Source of the DNA: Perognathus longimembris pacificus
Taxonomy: Eukaryota; Chordata; Mammalia; Rodentia; Heteromyidae
DNA: 64,000 nucleotides
Direction of reading: 5' to 3'
Assembly: GCF_023159225.1 (NCBI RefSeq)
Contig: NC_063171.1
Span: 14,072,602 to 14,136,601 of the forward strand
Shown here: in pieces, positions 1-13,168 of the stretch
Position numbering within the stretch: the first letter of the stretch is position 1
How the letters are laid out: each line of letters begins with the position of its first letter
The notes under the pieces: model-generated
Database searches by the model: none
What the model saw: only the letters and a program-made list of their open reading frames with translations
What the model was told of the DNA's origin: nothing
Made by a program: the position numbers and the translations under genes

Positions 1-1463
1 AGTAATTTTTAAAGGAAGAGAATGCAGTGAGAGGAATAAAGTAAAAATAGTGGAAGACAGATACACAAAACAGAGAAAAATTATTTAAAAAAGAAGAAAA
101 AGTAAATAAAAAGGAAAATAACAGAAAAGGAACAACCCAAACAAATAAACAAACACAAAACAACTTGATAAAACAAACCGGTAAAAATGGAAAACAAACA
201 AACAAATAAAAAACAAACTAAAAAAAACCAATGATGTTTTAGATGTGAAAAAATTAAAAAGAAAATTTAAAAAAAGTTAAAAAAAATGTTTGAAAAGAAA
301 AAGAAAAAAAAAAAAGGACTCCTCCTTGTTTGGGTGGATTCTCCCCAGTCTCTGGTTTCCCTGCAATGGTCTGCAGACTATTGTCCTGATTGGCTGCTTT
401 GACTTGATTTCAGTTGGCAAGGGGTAGATCTGTTCTGACCCTTCTCCCCTATTGGTGCAATGGTGTGTCTCTGAGGTTCACACAGCTTGCACGCAGGCCT
501 TGGGCGTCCTCTGTCAATGGGGACGTGAGCAGTCTCAGGAACTGTGGCTCCTCTGTCGGCTGTGAGGCCGCTGCCTTTGATGCCTGGACTTGTCTAGGCT
601 GTGAACTCAGCAGGGCGGGGCGCCTCTGGCCTGTTTTGCTCCGCTGAGAGTTGCTTGCCTGAGGGAGGCGGCCTCCTTGGCATAGGTTGGTATGGAATGC
701 AGCTCCGTTTTGGGCTGGGAATTAGCTTCCTCTGTGACAGGCCCGTTTAGCTGTCCCAGGAACTGTTTGTTCCTCCCTCTGGTGTTTCCGTGCCCCGGTA
801 GCTGCTTGCAGCTTTTGCTTTAAATTTAGAAATTCTGGCGGGCAGGCCGGGGCACCTCTGGCTAAGCTGAGGACCAGGACTCACCTCCCGCCAAGGCAGA
901 GGGCGTTCTTCTGGGCGGAGCTTGTTCTCACTGATTCCGCCCCTCCTGACCTTTTCAAAGATGGCTTTTTTGACCTCGCTTTCCCCAGGCCCGCTTCAGT
1001 TCCAATCTGGTCTGACCCTATGCCAGTGGCAAAGATGGCGCTTTGCTCTGGCGGTGGGGACAGGGAAGCCTTCCAGAAGCTGGTCTGTGGGCACGAGTGA
1101 GAACATCTTTTGTGGGGTACTCACGCTTTCTCTGCGATGTCAGGTCGTCCGTGCTCAGCCTCCATCAGGAGTATTTCTCGCAGGTCTACACTGAGTGCTT
1201 TAGCTGCGTGAAGTGCGGGGCGCTGTGCCGGGCACTGTGCCGGAGTTGGCACTGGCGCCGCGGCGGGACGCAGCCCAGAGCTCAAATCTGTGTTTTCAGA
1301 TGAGCAAATTCGATTTTTCCTCCCTGGTCAGAATCCCTGTACTGTTAGAACTTACTTTGGCTTTCTTTCTAGGAGTAAAAGTTTCTATGGGGTGAGAAAA
1401 TTACGATATCAGAGGGAGCTCTTCTAGGGCTCTGCGTGTCCTCCGCCGTCTTCCTCGGTTGCC
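1..1463 (-). mobile_element. L1-A 5' UTR, antisense, element continues off the left edge
   Basis: Read on the minus strand, this block starts near 1463 with a GC-rich leader (around 1440-1460) and matches the 5' UTR of the plus-strand element that begins near 9464. Shared landmarks are the segment around 1400-1425, the segment at 330-420 matching 10510-10620, and a final low-complexity stretch (1-320) next to where ORF1 should begin. The 480-1290 interval is much richer in GC and CpG than its surroundings, as expected of an L1 promoter. Short plus-strand frames here are antisense to the UTR and look non-coding. ORF1 would lie beyond base 1. No TSD can be checked because the 3' end is outside the window. 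Confidence 0.85.
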
Positions 1464-1474
1464 CCTCATAACTC

Positions 1475-1684
1475 TTTTTTTTTTTTTTTTTTGCCAGTCC
1501 TGGGCCTTGGACTCAGGGCCTGAGCACTGTCCCTGGCTTCTTCCCGCTCAAGGCTAGCACTCTGCCACTTGAGCCACAGCGCCGCTTCTGGCCATTTTCT
1601 GCATATGTGGTGCTGGGGATTCGAACCTAGGGCCTCGTGTATCCAAGGCAGGCACTCTTGCCACTAGGCTATATCCCCAGCCCC
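1475..1684 (-). mobile_element. IDL-type SINE, antisense, with TSD
   Basis: The minus strand reads an ID-like tRNA head, then a second half with the 'gtggctcaagtgg' motif, then a poly(A) tail (T run at 1475-1492). The 15-bp TSD cccctcataactctt sits at 1462-1476 and 1681-1695. The insertion lies at the very 5' edge of the adjoining L1. Confidence 0.9.
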
Positions 1685-1695
1685 TCATAACTCTT

Positions 1696-2894
1696 AATTT
1701 ACATTCTTATACAATATGATGCCAAGAAGAAAGCAGTCATTCAGCCAGCCATGAGGCTGGAGCAGAATGCTTAGTTGTCCATCTTGAGAAGTGATCAAAG
1801 CAATTTTGGGATTTAATTATCAACACCTTTTCTATGTGACAGCTTGATTAATGGTGATGGCTCCTTCTATGATCATGGCAACCAGGTTCTGAGAGTCTTG
1901 GGGAACTCTGGATATTCTAGCCACTTTGAGTCTTCCACATTTTCCAATTCATTTGCAGGATATTTCTATTCTAGTACTTACTTTGTTCAATAAGTCCTTC
2001 CTGGCTCCCAAAAATACATTGTTGTTCTCCTCTTTTCTGTTTTTCATCCTTCTTTCCCTACTTCAACTAAGCCCTCTCCTTCAGTAAGAGTATGCATATT
2101 AACTCTCGCAAGTGTCTTGATCTTTGTAAAATTGCCAGTTGAAATAAAAGCTGGGAGCGCTATCAAGAACAGATTGGTCAGTGGGAGATATAAAGAAACT
2201 ACTCTGGGTTCATTTATTCTGTAGGAGGAAGTAAGAGTGTTCATAATTTGCTAGTAACTTTCTAAAATTCACTGTGCCATGCCTATGGGTCCAGGAATGA
2301 GAAACATTCAGGATACTACCTATGTGGGTGCAAAAATGAATGGAAAATGGAAAATTACTGGGATGAAGTGGAGTGAGGAATAGTCAGCAGTCTGGCCCCT
2401 CACAGAGGTGTGGGCTAAGAGGATTTTTTTTTTATTATATCTATAATTGGAGAAGGTCTCTGTCAAGAATTGACATTCTCCTCCCATCACACTTCACCCA
2501 GCTATTTAATTTTGAGTGGAGGAGCCCAGAGAAGGTGATAGGTGTTTATATCTGGGCAAAGACATCTCTGTGCACTGATGCTTCACAGACTCTATGGGAA
2601 TCACTATGGTTGTAACACATCTGTGGATGTATAACCTGGTTTGGAAGGTGGGATGAGAGTCAAGAGTTCCTATCATCAAGATTTATTTCCACCAGAAGGC
2701 AACACCTTCACGTGTGTTAATTCTAGTCATTTCAAGAAAAAAAAGAGTCTCTCATGTGGCCTCCTATGGCCCACCTGTCTCCCTGGATCTGAGCACTTAC
2801 CACAGGTCTCTCCTCTGCCATTTCCCAAACTCTTTTCTAGTAGGATTTGTTGTCACTTCTGTCCTCTCATATATGGATATTGCTAGTGTGGCTC
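1696..2894. other. Unassigned spacer
   Basis: I see no recognisable repeat or gene. The short open frames here have no recognisable domain, and poly-A/T runs inflate some of them. Confidence 0.5.
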
Positions 2895-4250
2895 CAAAAA
2901 AAAAAAATGGATCAAAGACATCAAAAAAAAAAAAATCCAGACACTCTGAAAGCACTAAAAGGAGTAGGAGAAACATTTGGGCTCCTTGGCATAGGGCGAA
3001 ACTTCCTTAACAAAGGCCCAGAAATGCAAAAAATCAAAAAAATGTTGTACAAATGGGACTGCATCAAACTGCAGAGCTTCACTAGGGCAAAGGACATAGC
3101 TTGAAAGATAAACAGAAAGCCCACAAAGTGGGAGAAGATCTTTACTGGCCATACAATAGACAGAGGCCTCATATCTAAAATATATGCAGAACTGAAAAAA
3201 ATTTAAATTCCTCCAAAACAAAGAACCAACAGCCCCCTCAAAAAATGAGCTAAAGGCCTACAAAGGGGCTTCTATGAAGAGGAAATGATAATGGCCAGGA
3301 AACACATGACAAGTGCTCTACATCACTGGCCATAAAAGAAATGAAAATCCAAAAAAACATTGAGATTCCACCTCACCCCAGTAAGAATGTCCATTATTAG
3401 GAAAACTAACAATAACAAATGCTGGAGGGATTGCAGCCAAAAGGAAACCCTACTACATTGTTGGTGGGAATGTAAACTTGTTCAGCCACTGGAAAGGGGT
3501 ATGGAGATTCCTCAGAAGGCTAACCATGGAGCTTCCAGCAGCCCCACTCTTGGGCATCTAACCAAAAGATTACAAAGAAGAACACACTAAAGCCACCAGC
3601 ACAACTAAGTTCATCACAACACAACTTGTCATTGTTAAAACATGGAACCAACCTAGATGCCCCTCAGTAGACGAATGGATCAGAAAAATGTGGTACATAT
3701 ACACAATTGAATTTTATGCCTCTATCAGAAAGAATGACATTGCCCCATTTGTAAAGAAATGGAAGGACTTGGAAAAATTATAAGAAGTGAAGTGAGCCAG
3801 ACCCAAAGAAACATGGACTCTATAGATTCCCTCATAGCGAACAAGTGTTATATCACAGTTGTAATTATTTTCAACATGTTATGTGAAACTGTAGCTTTTT
3901 TAAAATGATGATCCTCTTGTATCCCCTTCCTGTTTGTTCTCATGCTATCACTGTATCTCATTTGAGTACCCTGGATACTATATACATTGATATTAGAACT
4001 AGGGAAGGGAAAGGGAATATCAAAATCGAGAGACAAAGTATAAAAAGACAAATGACTCCAAAAGCAATACTTACAGAAATATTTGGTGTAAACCAGCTGA
4101 ACAGCTCATGGAGGGAGAGGGAAAAGTGGAGGGGGGAGGGGGGACATAATGGAGGAGGTAACAAATAGTACAAGAAATGTACCCACTGCCTTACGTATGA
4201 AACCGTAAACATTCTGTACTTGACTTTGACAATATATAAGTAATTATTCA
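2895..4250 (+). mobile_element. 5'-truncated L1-A (ORF2 C-terminus and 3' UTR)
   Basis: The element starts inside ORF2, at a point matching the copy at 54190-54260, and runs through the C-terminal ORF2 region. The Cys/His-rich segment is near 3420-3480, and the conserved 'DEWIRKMWY' and 'SQTQRNMDS' regions are at about 3670-3830. The G-rich polypurine 3' UTR follows at 4110-4150, ending in an AATATA-like, A-rich tail near 4240. Several stops and frameshifts break the frame. No clear TSD was found. Confidence 0.9.
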
Positions 4251-4261
4251 GAAGAAAAAAC

Positions 4262-5179
4262 TAATTGCCTATGGTTTTGTTTTGTTTTGCATCTCATTCT
4301 TCACTCACAGAGAAGAATCAAAGGCATAGCTCAATCACCTGCCTTTCACCTTCTTGAAGGTTACTAGTTGATACATGATATTCCATAATTTGCAGGATTC
4401 TGATGACATGAGTTAAATTGTGCCTTCCAATGCATTTGAGACTGAGCTTTTTCCATCTAGCTCCCCAATCTCCCTGAGGGTTGCATTATTTTTTCCATAA
4501 AGATGGGAGCCATCAGCTGGCCTGGGGAGACAACAAAGCTGCTTTCCTCTATATCTAGTAATCTTACAAGAAGAAGCCACTTTCCATTTTTCTTCTGAAG
4601 GAAGTAGCAAGAGTAGACCTTAGCCCAGGTTGGAGCCTGCATAATATTTTATTTCCTAGGACCTGCTGGATCTTTTGCATTTAGATTATTTAACTTTCTC
4701 CTGTTAAATCAGATACATCTCTTTGATACTAGCAAAATAGACAGAATCCATGAATCAAAGTTGTATGTACTTAGTAGGAAAATGCTCTAATAAATGTAGC
4801 TATATGTCATTGTAACTTCATAATAGACCACATAGATTTTTTATTTTACTCTATGAGAGATTAGAAATTTCCTTGAGAGATTAGAATTTACTTAATGATT
4901 ATAGTAAGTAAGTGATTTGATCTAATTTACATTATTATTTTGTTCTGGAATTGACTTTGTCTACCATAATCTTTTGATTAATGCATGCACTATGTATATA
5001 TATATATATTTCCTTATGAACATTTGTCTTAGATTTTTGTGTTATGTTTTTTGTTCCTTTGTTTACTTCATTTGGGTTTATTTCAGTTTAATTGTTCTGC
5101 TGTATTTTTATTGTATCACTCTGAACAGTTTTATTTGTGTGATGTTTTATATACTGATTAAAATATTAATTCCTGCCTG
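4262..5179. other. Unassigned AT-rich spacer
   Basis: No gene recognised. It contains a short (TA)n run near 4996-5010. Small frames on both strands look like chance. Confidence 0.5.
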
Positions 5180-5340
5180 CTGTTGACTTATCATTCCTAT
5201 AATCCTAGCTATTGAGGAAGCTGATGCTTGAGAATTTCCATTTGAAACCAGCCAGTTCAGAGAAATCAGGGTCACTATTTGGCCAATAAAATGTTGAGCA
5301 AATCAAGTAAGGCACTGAGTTCAAGCTCTGGTGCTTGCCA
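5180..5340 (+). mobile_element. Old composite (B1+ID) SINE
   Basis: A diverged copy begins at 'cctataatcctagct' and ends with a 'gagttcaagctctggtg' motif, the same order as in the better preserved copies at 14550 and 31120. Confidence 0.6.
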
Positions 5341-5410
5341 TTCTGAACATATAAGCTCTACTTAGAATCAACCTTCCAGTGAAATATAGAATCCTGTCAC
5401 CATATTGTTA

Positions 5411-5488
5411 TTTCACTCTCTTCCTTTACATCTACCTACCTTTATATCCTTTCACTCTCTTCCTTTACATCTACCTACATTTAAATCC
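5411..5488. repeat. 39-bp tandem duplication, two copies
   Basis: Units at 5411-5449 and 5450-5488 differ at only two positions (ccttta/cattta and tatcc/aatcc). Confidence 0.9.
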
Positions 5489-5720
5489 CGCAGCAATTAT
5501 TGTTATAAAACATCAAGCATATTGAAAAAACTCAAGGAGAAAATTGTTTATTTCTCATACCCAGAGATTTACCATGGCACATTAGTATTGTTTACTGTTT
5601 ATGGCATTTTTGTGTCATTTATGAAAGTATTTTAATTTTATTACATCTGAAAATGTCTTGATTTTATGTTCATTCTCAGTATATCCACTGATTATGAAAT
5701 TTCTGGCTGAAATTTCTTTC

Positions 5721-5937
5721 TTTTTTTTTTTTTTTTTTTTTTTTTGCCAGTCCTGGGCCTTGGACTCAGGGTCTGAGCACTGTCTCTGGCTTCTTTTTGC
5801 TCAAGGCTAACACTCTGCCACTTGAGTCACAGCACCACTTCTGGCCATTTTCTGTACATGTGCTGCTGGGGAATCGAACCCAGGGCTTCATGTATACGAG
5901 GCAAGCTCTCTTGCCACTAGGCTATATCCCCAGCCCC
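5721..5937 (-). mobile_element. IDL-type SINE, antisense, 18-bp TSD
   Basis: The SINE body is 5746-5937 with the tail as a T run at 5721-5745. The perfect TSD tctggctgaaatttcttt is at 5702-5719 and 5938-5955. The perfect TSD and long unbroken tail suggest a fairly young insertion. Confidence 0.93.
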
Positions 5938-6609
5938 TCTGGCTGAAATTTCTTTTTCATAAGCTTGTTAAAAACAATCTACTTTTCTTTAATGTCTTTC
6001 TTAGTTTCTGATAAAATATCTAAAATCATTTATATGTTATACTTACCAGAGAATAAATATTTATTTACATCTCCACTTGATTGTAGCATGTTTTTCAGAG
6101 CCTAAGGACTTTTATAGTTTCTATATGGATTTCTATGGGATTACCTTGTTCAGAGATTTTCTGAGTTAATTGAAACTTTCACTAACTGGAGACAATTTTC
6201 CATGATTATTTCTTTATTTTTTTTCTGTATAGTTTTATTTACATATTTCATAGGTGTGACTGATGAAATTTTGAAGATTTAATTATTGTCACACATCTTT
6301 CTAGAATTCTGTTTACTTTTCAGTCTTCTACTTCGTCTATTCTGGATGACTTCTCTTAATTTGAGTCAAGTTCATTAAACTTTTTCTTCTCTAAATTAGC
6401 TCTTAAGACTTAAAATAATGGTTTTTATTACTAGTTTCTTTTCTTTTTCACTTACTCATAATTTTACAGAATTTTTTTAACCCCCCCCTCCACACTTAAA
6501 AGAATTACAACTCAAGTCTTCATATATAGGCTTTACTTGATTGGCTGGTTCTCTATCAATTGATAAATACCTTTAGCCATGCTTTTCGCTAGTTCTTTTC
6601 AAGATGAAG

Positions 6610-6718
6610 TTTTATAGTTTTCTGCTTGGGCTGGTTTCACATTACCATCCTTGGGAGCTAGCCTCCTGAGTGAGAAGGATTACAAGCATGAGCCACTAAT
6701 GCCTGTCTGAACACTTTA
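6610..6718 (-). mobile_element. B1-like SINE fragment, antisense
   Basis: The plus strand reads 'tcctgagtgagaaggattac' and 'aagcatgagccac', the antisense of the B1/7SL-type half seen in the composite SINEs here. Confidence 0.6.
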
Positions 6719-7243
6719 TAATATACAAAATCTTTTGTATCCATTCACATTTGAAAATTCTATGAAATATGACCCAGAAAAATATTTGAGATGCAAAATG
6801 AAATTGTTCTGAACCTGTGTAGAATTTTATCAGCATTATCTATTATGAGAAATTTAAAGATAGTCTGACAAGGGAAACCTGTATGTAGACTTCACATTAC
6901 TTTGTATAAAAATTGAGCATGCACAACTTTTGCTAACTCTGGGGACCCCTGAAACTAAATCATCATATATAATGAGGGGAAACCATGGCTGCTTTAAAAT
7001 TTTTTTTCCATATACCTCCTTATTATATGCCTGCCATCTGTGACATGCCATTGCTGGAAAATAATAATAGTGTTTTAACAAATCAGGTAATGACCTCCTC
7101 ATTATTTTTATGACAAATAAATATTGTGTATACATCGGATCACTTTGGTATACAATAATCTGAGATTCCTTTTCTTAATTAAATGCTACAAGGAGCATAA
7201 TTCTCTTTCAGAAGGCCATCTATTCTAATGGATTCAGGTGGAA

Positions 7244-7450
7244 TTTTTTTTTTTTTTTTGCCAGTCCTGGGCCTTGGACTCAGGGCCTGAGCACTGTCCC
7301 TGGCTTCTTCCCGCTCAAGGCTATCACTCTGCCACTTGAGCCACAGCGCCGCTTCTGGCCATTTTCTGTATATGTGGTGCTGGGGAATCGAACCTAGGGC
7401 CTCGTGTATCCGAGGCAGGCACTCTTGCCACTAGGCTATATCCCCAGCCC
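7244..7450 (-). mobile_element. IDL-type SINE, antisense, with TSD
   Basis: Body at 7260-7450, tail as a T run at 7244-7259. The TSD tcaggtggaa is at 7234-7243 and 7451-7460, and the T-run boundary may extend it. Confidence 0.92.
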
Positions 7451-7464
7451 TCAGGTGGAAATTT

Positions 7465-8494
7465 TGACCAGCACTTTTCATGTTATGGTTGTATTGTATT
7501 TGGATACTTTTCCAGTGATATTTGAGTATGGCTTGCATGTGAGATATAAAGTGTCTAAAATATGTCCAGAACGCTGATATTCATTTAAGTTTAGTTCCAA
7601 AATTTCTTCATAATTTTCTTTAGTATCAGCTTTATGCATGAAACTGGGGATGAGCCCAGGAGTTTATAGGCAAATTGATAGGATTTCTTAATGAAATTTT
7701 GTCCCCTCTAAATCTCTGGCACTTTTGCTCAGGGTTTAGACTCATTCATGGGACAGAGGGTTCATTATTATTGTGCCTCATCCAGAGGTGCTATCTCCGG
7801 CATATAACACATGACTGTGGCTACTGAGTTGAGGACAGAATCTAAGATAAAGAAAGAGGGCAGGTAGATAAATTATTAAAGTGCTAGAAATTGGAGAGGA
7901 TTGTAACTTGAGGTATACCTAAACAGAATATGTTAGGTATATTGTGGATTAAACAGCCATTGGAAGAAATAACATACAAGAATGTAATACCATGTTGTTC
8001 AGAGAAATAGTAATTACGTTTCAATGTTTAGCAATTTAAACTCATAATGTTACCACATACAGACACTGAAAAAAACAGGCAACAGAAAGCATATTTAATG
8101 TGATGAATTTAGAATAGGGCTGTCATAGGTATAGAAGTAATGAGAATGAATGTAATATTTTCATATCTGTAACATTTGAAACAACTTTCAGAGGGAGAAA
8201 ATGAAGACATTGGATGATTAGAAAATGGTTAAATTATATATATATAGTCAGAGGTTAGAGCTTATTATGTTCCTGGTTGTGGTCTAATTTCTTTAAAATG
8301 TCTTGTAGATTAATATTTGGAAAACATTTATGATGATTTATGCTGAATTTATTCTGATTTTTTAGGTGAAGGAAATTGGACATTTAAGTAATTTACTCAA
8401 GGTAGTTAGTTGGCAGTGATAAAATTATGGCCTGACACCAAAGTTTACAAACTTAACATTTGACTACACTGAATCTGAAAAATAGCTTCAGTGT
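7465..8494. other. Unassigned AT-rich spacer
   Basis: No gene or recognisable repeat apart from a short (TA)n near 8235-8246. Confidence 0.5.
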
Positions 8495-8720
8495 AACTAT
8501 AGCTTCTGCCTATAATCTTAGCTTCCCAGTAGATTGAGATCTCAAGGATGTCAATTTCAGGCCGAATTGGATAGGAAAATCTGAGGGAGTTTATAAAATG
8601 ATAAAATGGTGGCATGGTTCAGTTGCTTGAGCATTAGCCAAGCAAGCTAAGCAAGTGCAAGGTCTGAATTCAAACTGCCCCTCTGCCCTAACCACAAAGA
8701 TCCAAGCTGATCCAAAAACA
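8495..8720 (+). mobile_element. Old composite (B1+ID) SINE
   Basis: B1-like half (cctataatcttagctt..) followed by an ID-like half ('gcatggttcagttgcttgag', 'aagtgcaaggtctgaattc'), diverged. Confidence 0.6.
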
Positions 8721-10745
8721 ACAAGTCTTTGGGATTTAGTGACGAGAAAGTAAAAACAGGAGAAAAAAACCTAATGGAAACTCGAGGATGAAGTAGATAG
8801 AATGTGAATTTTCAAGAAAAAAATGTAGTAAAACTCTGCTTTATTTCTTTACCAAGAGAATATCATTCACAGTTGACACACCACAACTGACTCCATCTGA
8901 TACTAGAATCTCTGGAGACTTTGCAACAGGGTTGTGATAGTTTTGGATAGTCTAGTGAAATAGAAGAGAGTGCAATGAGTCATTGATAGATATATTTTTA
9001 AGGAAAGTTAGTAGAACCAAAGAAATTATTCTAGATGCACTAACCTGAAGTGCATGGGAAAATTCAAGGAAGGGATTATTGCATTCAGGAGAAACCGAAT
9101 GCAGAATAACATCATCATATTCATGAATGAAGTGTTGGAAAAATAAAGATAAAATGATATATGATGCTTGAAAGATAGTATTTTGTAGAAAGCACTGCTT
9201 TTCATAACATCTATGTTGAATTCAATATAATTTTGTAAGTAAGGAATAGTTTTGGCAGTTTAAAGATACTTTTCAAAATAAATCTTCATCATTTTAATGG
9301 TCTCTGATTGCATTTTAGGAGGGATTACTTTACTTCCCTCAAAATATTTTGAATTTCACTCTGATTACTTTTTAAGCAGTTTGAAGCTCTGATACACTGT
9401 TAAGAAATGTAAATTGTAGTTTTAAGAAATAGTAATAAATAAATAATTAAAAACCTAAGAAATGCACTTCCAGAAGACAGCTGAGGAGCAGCAGAGCCCT
9501 AGCTAAGCTCCCTCTGACATCGCAGTTTTACCACTCCAGAGAAATTTTTACTCCTAGAAAGACAGCCCAAGTAAGTTATAACAGTATAGGGATTCTGGCC
9601 AGGAAGGAAAAGTCGACTTTGCTAGCCTGAAAAGACAGATTTGAGCTCTGGGAGGCATCCCAACGCCAAGCAAATACAGGTGCAAGCACAGTGCCCCGCA
9701 CTCCGCTCACCTAAAGCACATAGCAGCGACCAGGGAGAAATCCTCCAGATGGCAGCAGACAGACATGGAACTCTGGCTGAGCACTGATGGGGTGAAAAGG
9801 CAGAGAAAACATTAGTATGTCACAAGAGACATTCTCACTCACACCCACAGAGCTGCATCTGGAAGGTAGCCCTTCCCACACTGCCCGAGCAAAGTTCTAT
9901 CTTTGACACTGGCATAGGGTCAGACTAGATGGAACTAAAGCAGGCCTTGGGAAAGCAAGGACAAAGGGGCCATCTTTGAAAAGGGGAAGAGGAACCGACT
10001 AGTGAGAGCCAGCTCTGCCCAGGAGAATGACCCTTGCCCAGGTGGGCGGCTCTTTTTGGGCCACGGCTCACACACTCAAGTGAACTCAGTCAGCGCTGCC
10101 CTGCCCTGCCCACCGGAACTTCTAAATTAAAACTGAAAGTGACCAGCAGCTACCTGGGGAACAAATAATTCCCGAGGCAGATAAATGGTCCCATCACAGA
10201 GGAAGCCCAATTCCCAGGCAGAAATGGAGCAGAATTTCATAGCCAGCTCTACCCAGGAGGTCCCCCGACCCAGGAGGGAGGAATGTCCCCCAGGCAAGCA
10301 ACTCTCATCTGGGTAAACCAGACCAGAGGTGCCCCACCCTGCTTAGTCCACAGCCTATTCAGAGCCAGGAGTTAAAGGCAGAGGAGCCATGGTTTCCCAG
10401 ACTGTTTGTGTCCCAGCTCTACAGAGGACACCCAAGTCCTACCTGCAAGCTGTACAAACCAGAGAGCCCCAGGATTTCACTAACGGGGGGAAGGTCAAAG
10501 TAGATCCAACCCCTGCAAACTGAAAGCAGGTCAAACCAGCCAAGCAGCAAGAGAGACTGCAGACCATTGCAAGGAAACCAAAGACTGTAGAAAGCCCACC
10601 CAAACAAGGAAGACTCCATGTTTTCAAACATTTTTAAGCTTTTTTTTTGTTTTTTTCATTTCTGAGATGTTGTTGGTTTTTTGGTTTCCATTTTTATTTG
10701 TTTGCTTTATGAAGTTTTTTTTTTTTTTTGGTTGTTCGTCTTTCT

Positions 10746-10776
<31 letters not shown>

Positions 10777-11437
10777 TATAATTTTTCTCTATTTTGTGCA
10801 TTTTTCCTCCAGTATTTTTACTTTATTTCTCTCTTCACATTCTCTTTCTTAAAAAATTACTTTCCTACGAATAACACCTCCACTATCTTCTGATAACTCT
10901 CCATTGTCTATCATTTTAACCTAGTTCTTTCTACTGATTCTACTCTTCTCCACATTTTCACGTCACTGAAACTAAACCAAAATCATCACACACACCCGAT
11001 ATATTTTACTCTATTCTCTTTACCACCTCTAATTTAACCTCCTGATTTACTTCCAGGACCTCCAGATTACCTTGACCCCTGGTTATTGGGTAGAGGGTAT
11101 CCCTGCTCAATCCGAGTGAATCAAAGGGGTTCCAAGAGAAAGCCAGCCAGTCCAAAAAGAACTTAATATAAGAACAAAAATTGCTCATAGGGTTGTAACA
11201 GTAAATAAGTAACTATTGAATACAGGGCTCAGGATTGGTTGTTATATCAAAATTGTATTCTTTAGGAACACCAAATCTAATTTTATACACAGGTATACAA
11301 GGTATCCATATATAATTGTGAACGTCTAAGATTTATACAACAGGGCTTGATAAGGTCTGCTTTGGGTCTTAAACGGTGGTCACAGATGCTTGTAGATTGG
11401 CATACCCAATCCAAACTGGCAGAAGAAACACAAGAAA

Positions 11438-12440
11438 GATGGCAAACAATGGAGTCTCATCTCCCACGCAAAACAAGCAGGAAGCAGAGCAGTCAACCAA
11501 AGAGATAGAAGAGAAACCTCAAAACGCTCTACAAATCTACTGATAAAAATGATAAATGAAAAGTTTGAATCTCTTCAGCCAACTATTCTAGAGCATGAGG
11601 AGGCAAAGCAATAATTAATGGAGAATTTCATGGCCTTAACAAATAGAAAAATAAGTGAACTTCAAGAGTCAAATGAAAAGATAGCTGCCCAGTTCAAAGA
11701 GTTGAGAGACAGCACTCAAAACCAAATTAATGAAGTTAATGAAGTAAAGAAGTCCATGCGGGACCTAAGATATAATTATATCAAGGACAGGGAAATCATC
11801 AGAAAAGTCCAGTCAGAAGGAAAATAGATTCAAAATCAAGTAGCTAGCCTATAGTCCCGACTAGCTGAAGCAGAGGATCGAATCTCAGGAGCTGAAGATT
11901 CCCTAGAATCAATGGAGAAAGATCAAAAATCAATACAAACCCAATCCAATCGACAAAACAGATCTCTTGAGGAGCTCCAAGACACAATCAGGAAGCCCAA
12001 TTTAAGAGCAATAGGTATTGAGGAAACCTAGAGAAAGAAGTAAATGGAATAGGCAACCTATTTAACAAAATACTAGCTGAGAACTTCCCAAATATCCAGA
12101 AGGATAGGCTTATCCAGATACAAGAAGCATTTAGAACCCCAAACCGACCAGATCAGAATAGGACATCCCACTGACACATTGTGAAAAAAACAGGAACAAA
12201 AGATTCCAAGAAAGAATCCTTAAAGCTGTTAGGGAGAAGAAAAGAATCACATATAAAGGAAAAGCAATCAGAATTACCCAGACTTCTCAGCAGAGACCAT
12301 GAAAGCAAGGAGAGCCAGGAATGTATACCAAACTGTAAATAAAAATAACTAACAGCCAAGAATACTGTACACAGCTAAACTCTCATTCATAGCTGAAGGT
12401 CAAATAAAAGTCTTCCACAGTAAGTAAAAACTGAAACAAT
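11438..12440 (+). pseudogene. L1-A ORF1 remnant
   Basis: The frame opens at ATG 11438 (protein start MANNGVSSPTQNKQ) and meets a stop after about 35 codons. A second open segment (11618-11824) carries a heptad-like, charged coiled-coil stretch of the kind found in the L1 ORF1 protein. Further downstream, remnants of the RNA-binding and C-terminal regions are visible in shifted frames up to about 12440. ORF1p is an RNA-binding trimer that coats L1 RNA. This copy cannot make it, because it has several stops and frameshifts. Confidence 0.75.
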
Positions 12441-12619
12441 ATATCTTCACCAAACCAGCTTTACAAAAAAGCCTCAAAGATGTACTACACAGGGAAAATA
12501 ATCAAGATCACAATACAGACAGAGAAATGAACCCTAAATAGAAAACCAGAATATTGCATCAAGAATTGGGAAGAAGCAGCTTCTAATAAGATAGCTATAA
12601 TGAAAAGAACAAATGATCA

Positions 12620-13168
12620 TCTCTCAATCCTAACTCTCAAAATTAATGGACTTAATTCTCCAATTAAATGACACAGGCCCATATGTTGGATCAAAAATCA
12701 AGATCCATCTTTCTGCTGCCTACAAGAGACACATCTATGCAGCAAAAGAAAACATATTCGAAAAGTGAAAGGGCTGGAATAAAATCGACCAAGGAACTGG
12801 CTCCATAAGCAGGCCGGAGGTGCAATCCTAGTATCAGATAAAATTGACTTTAAATTAAAAATGGTAAGAAGAGACAAAGAAGGATACTACATACTAATAA
12901 AGGGATCTCTCCTATAGGAGGATATAACCATCCTAAATATCTACACCCCAAATACAGGAGCACCCAACTCCATCAAACAAACACTACTGACTCTAAAAAC
13001 ACTCATAGACCTAAACACATTGATAGTTGGAGACTTTAACACTCTACTATCATCTCTGGACAGATCAACACTGCAAAAGCAGAACAAACAAACCATAGAA
13101 CTAAACAACTCCATAGACCAACTAGACTTAACTGAAATCTGTAGAATATTCCATCCAGCAATAACCGA
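12620..13168 (+). pseudogene. L1-A ORF2 endonuclease fragment
   Basis: Conserved pieces of the L1 AP-like endonuclease can be read: 'KINGLNSPIK' near 12640, 'CCLQETHL' near 12715, a 'VGDFNT' segment near 13028, and 'FHPA..TEY' at about 13150-13170. In-frame stops interrupt it. The coding sequence then joins abruptly to the end of ORF2 at 13169-13172, so the C-terminal endonuclease, reverse transcriptase and Cys-rich regions are absent. Confidence 0.8.
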
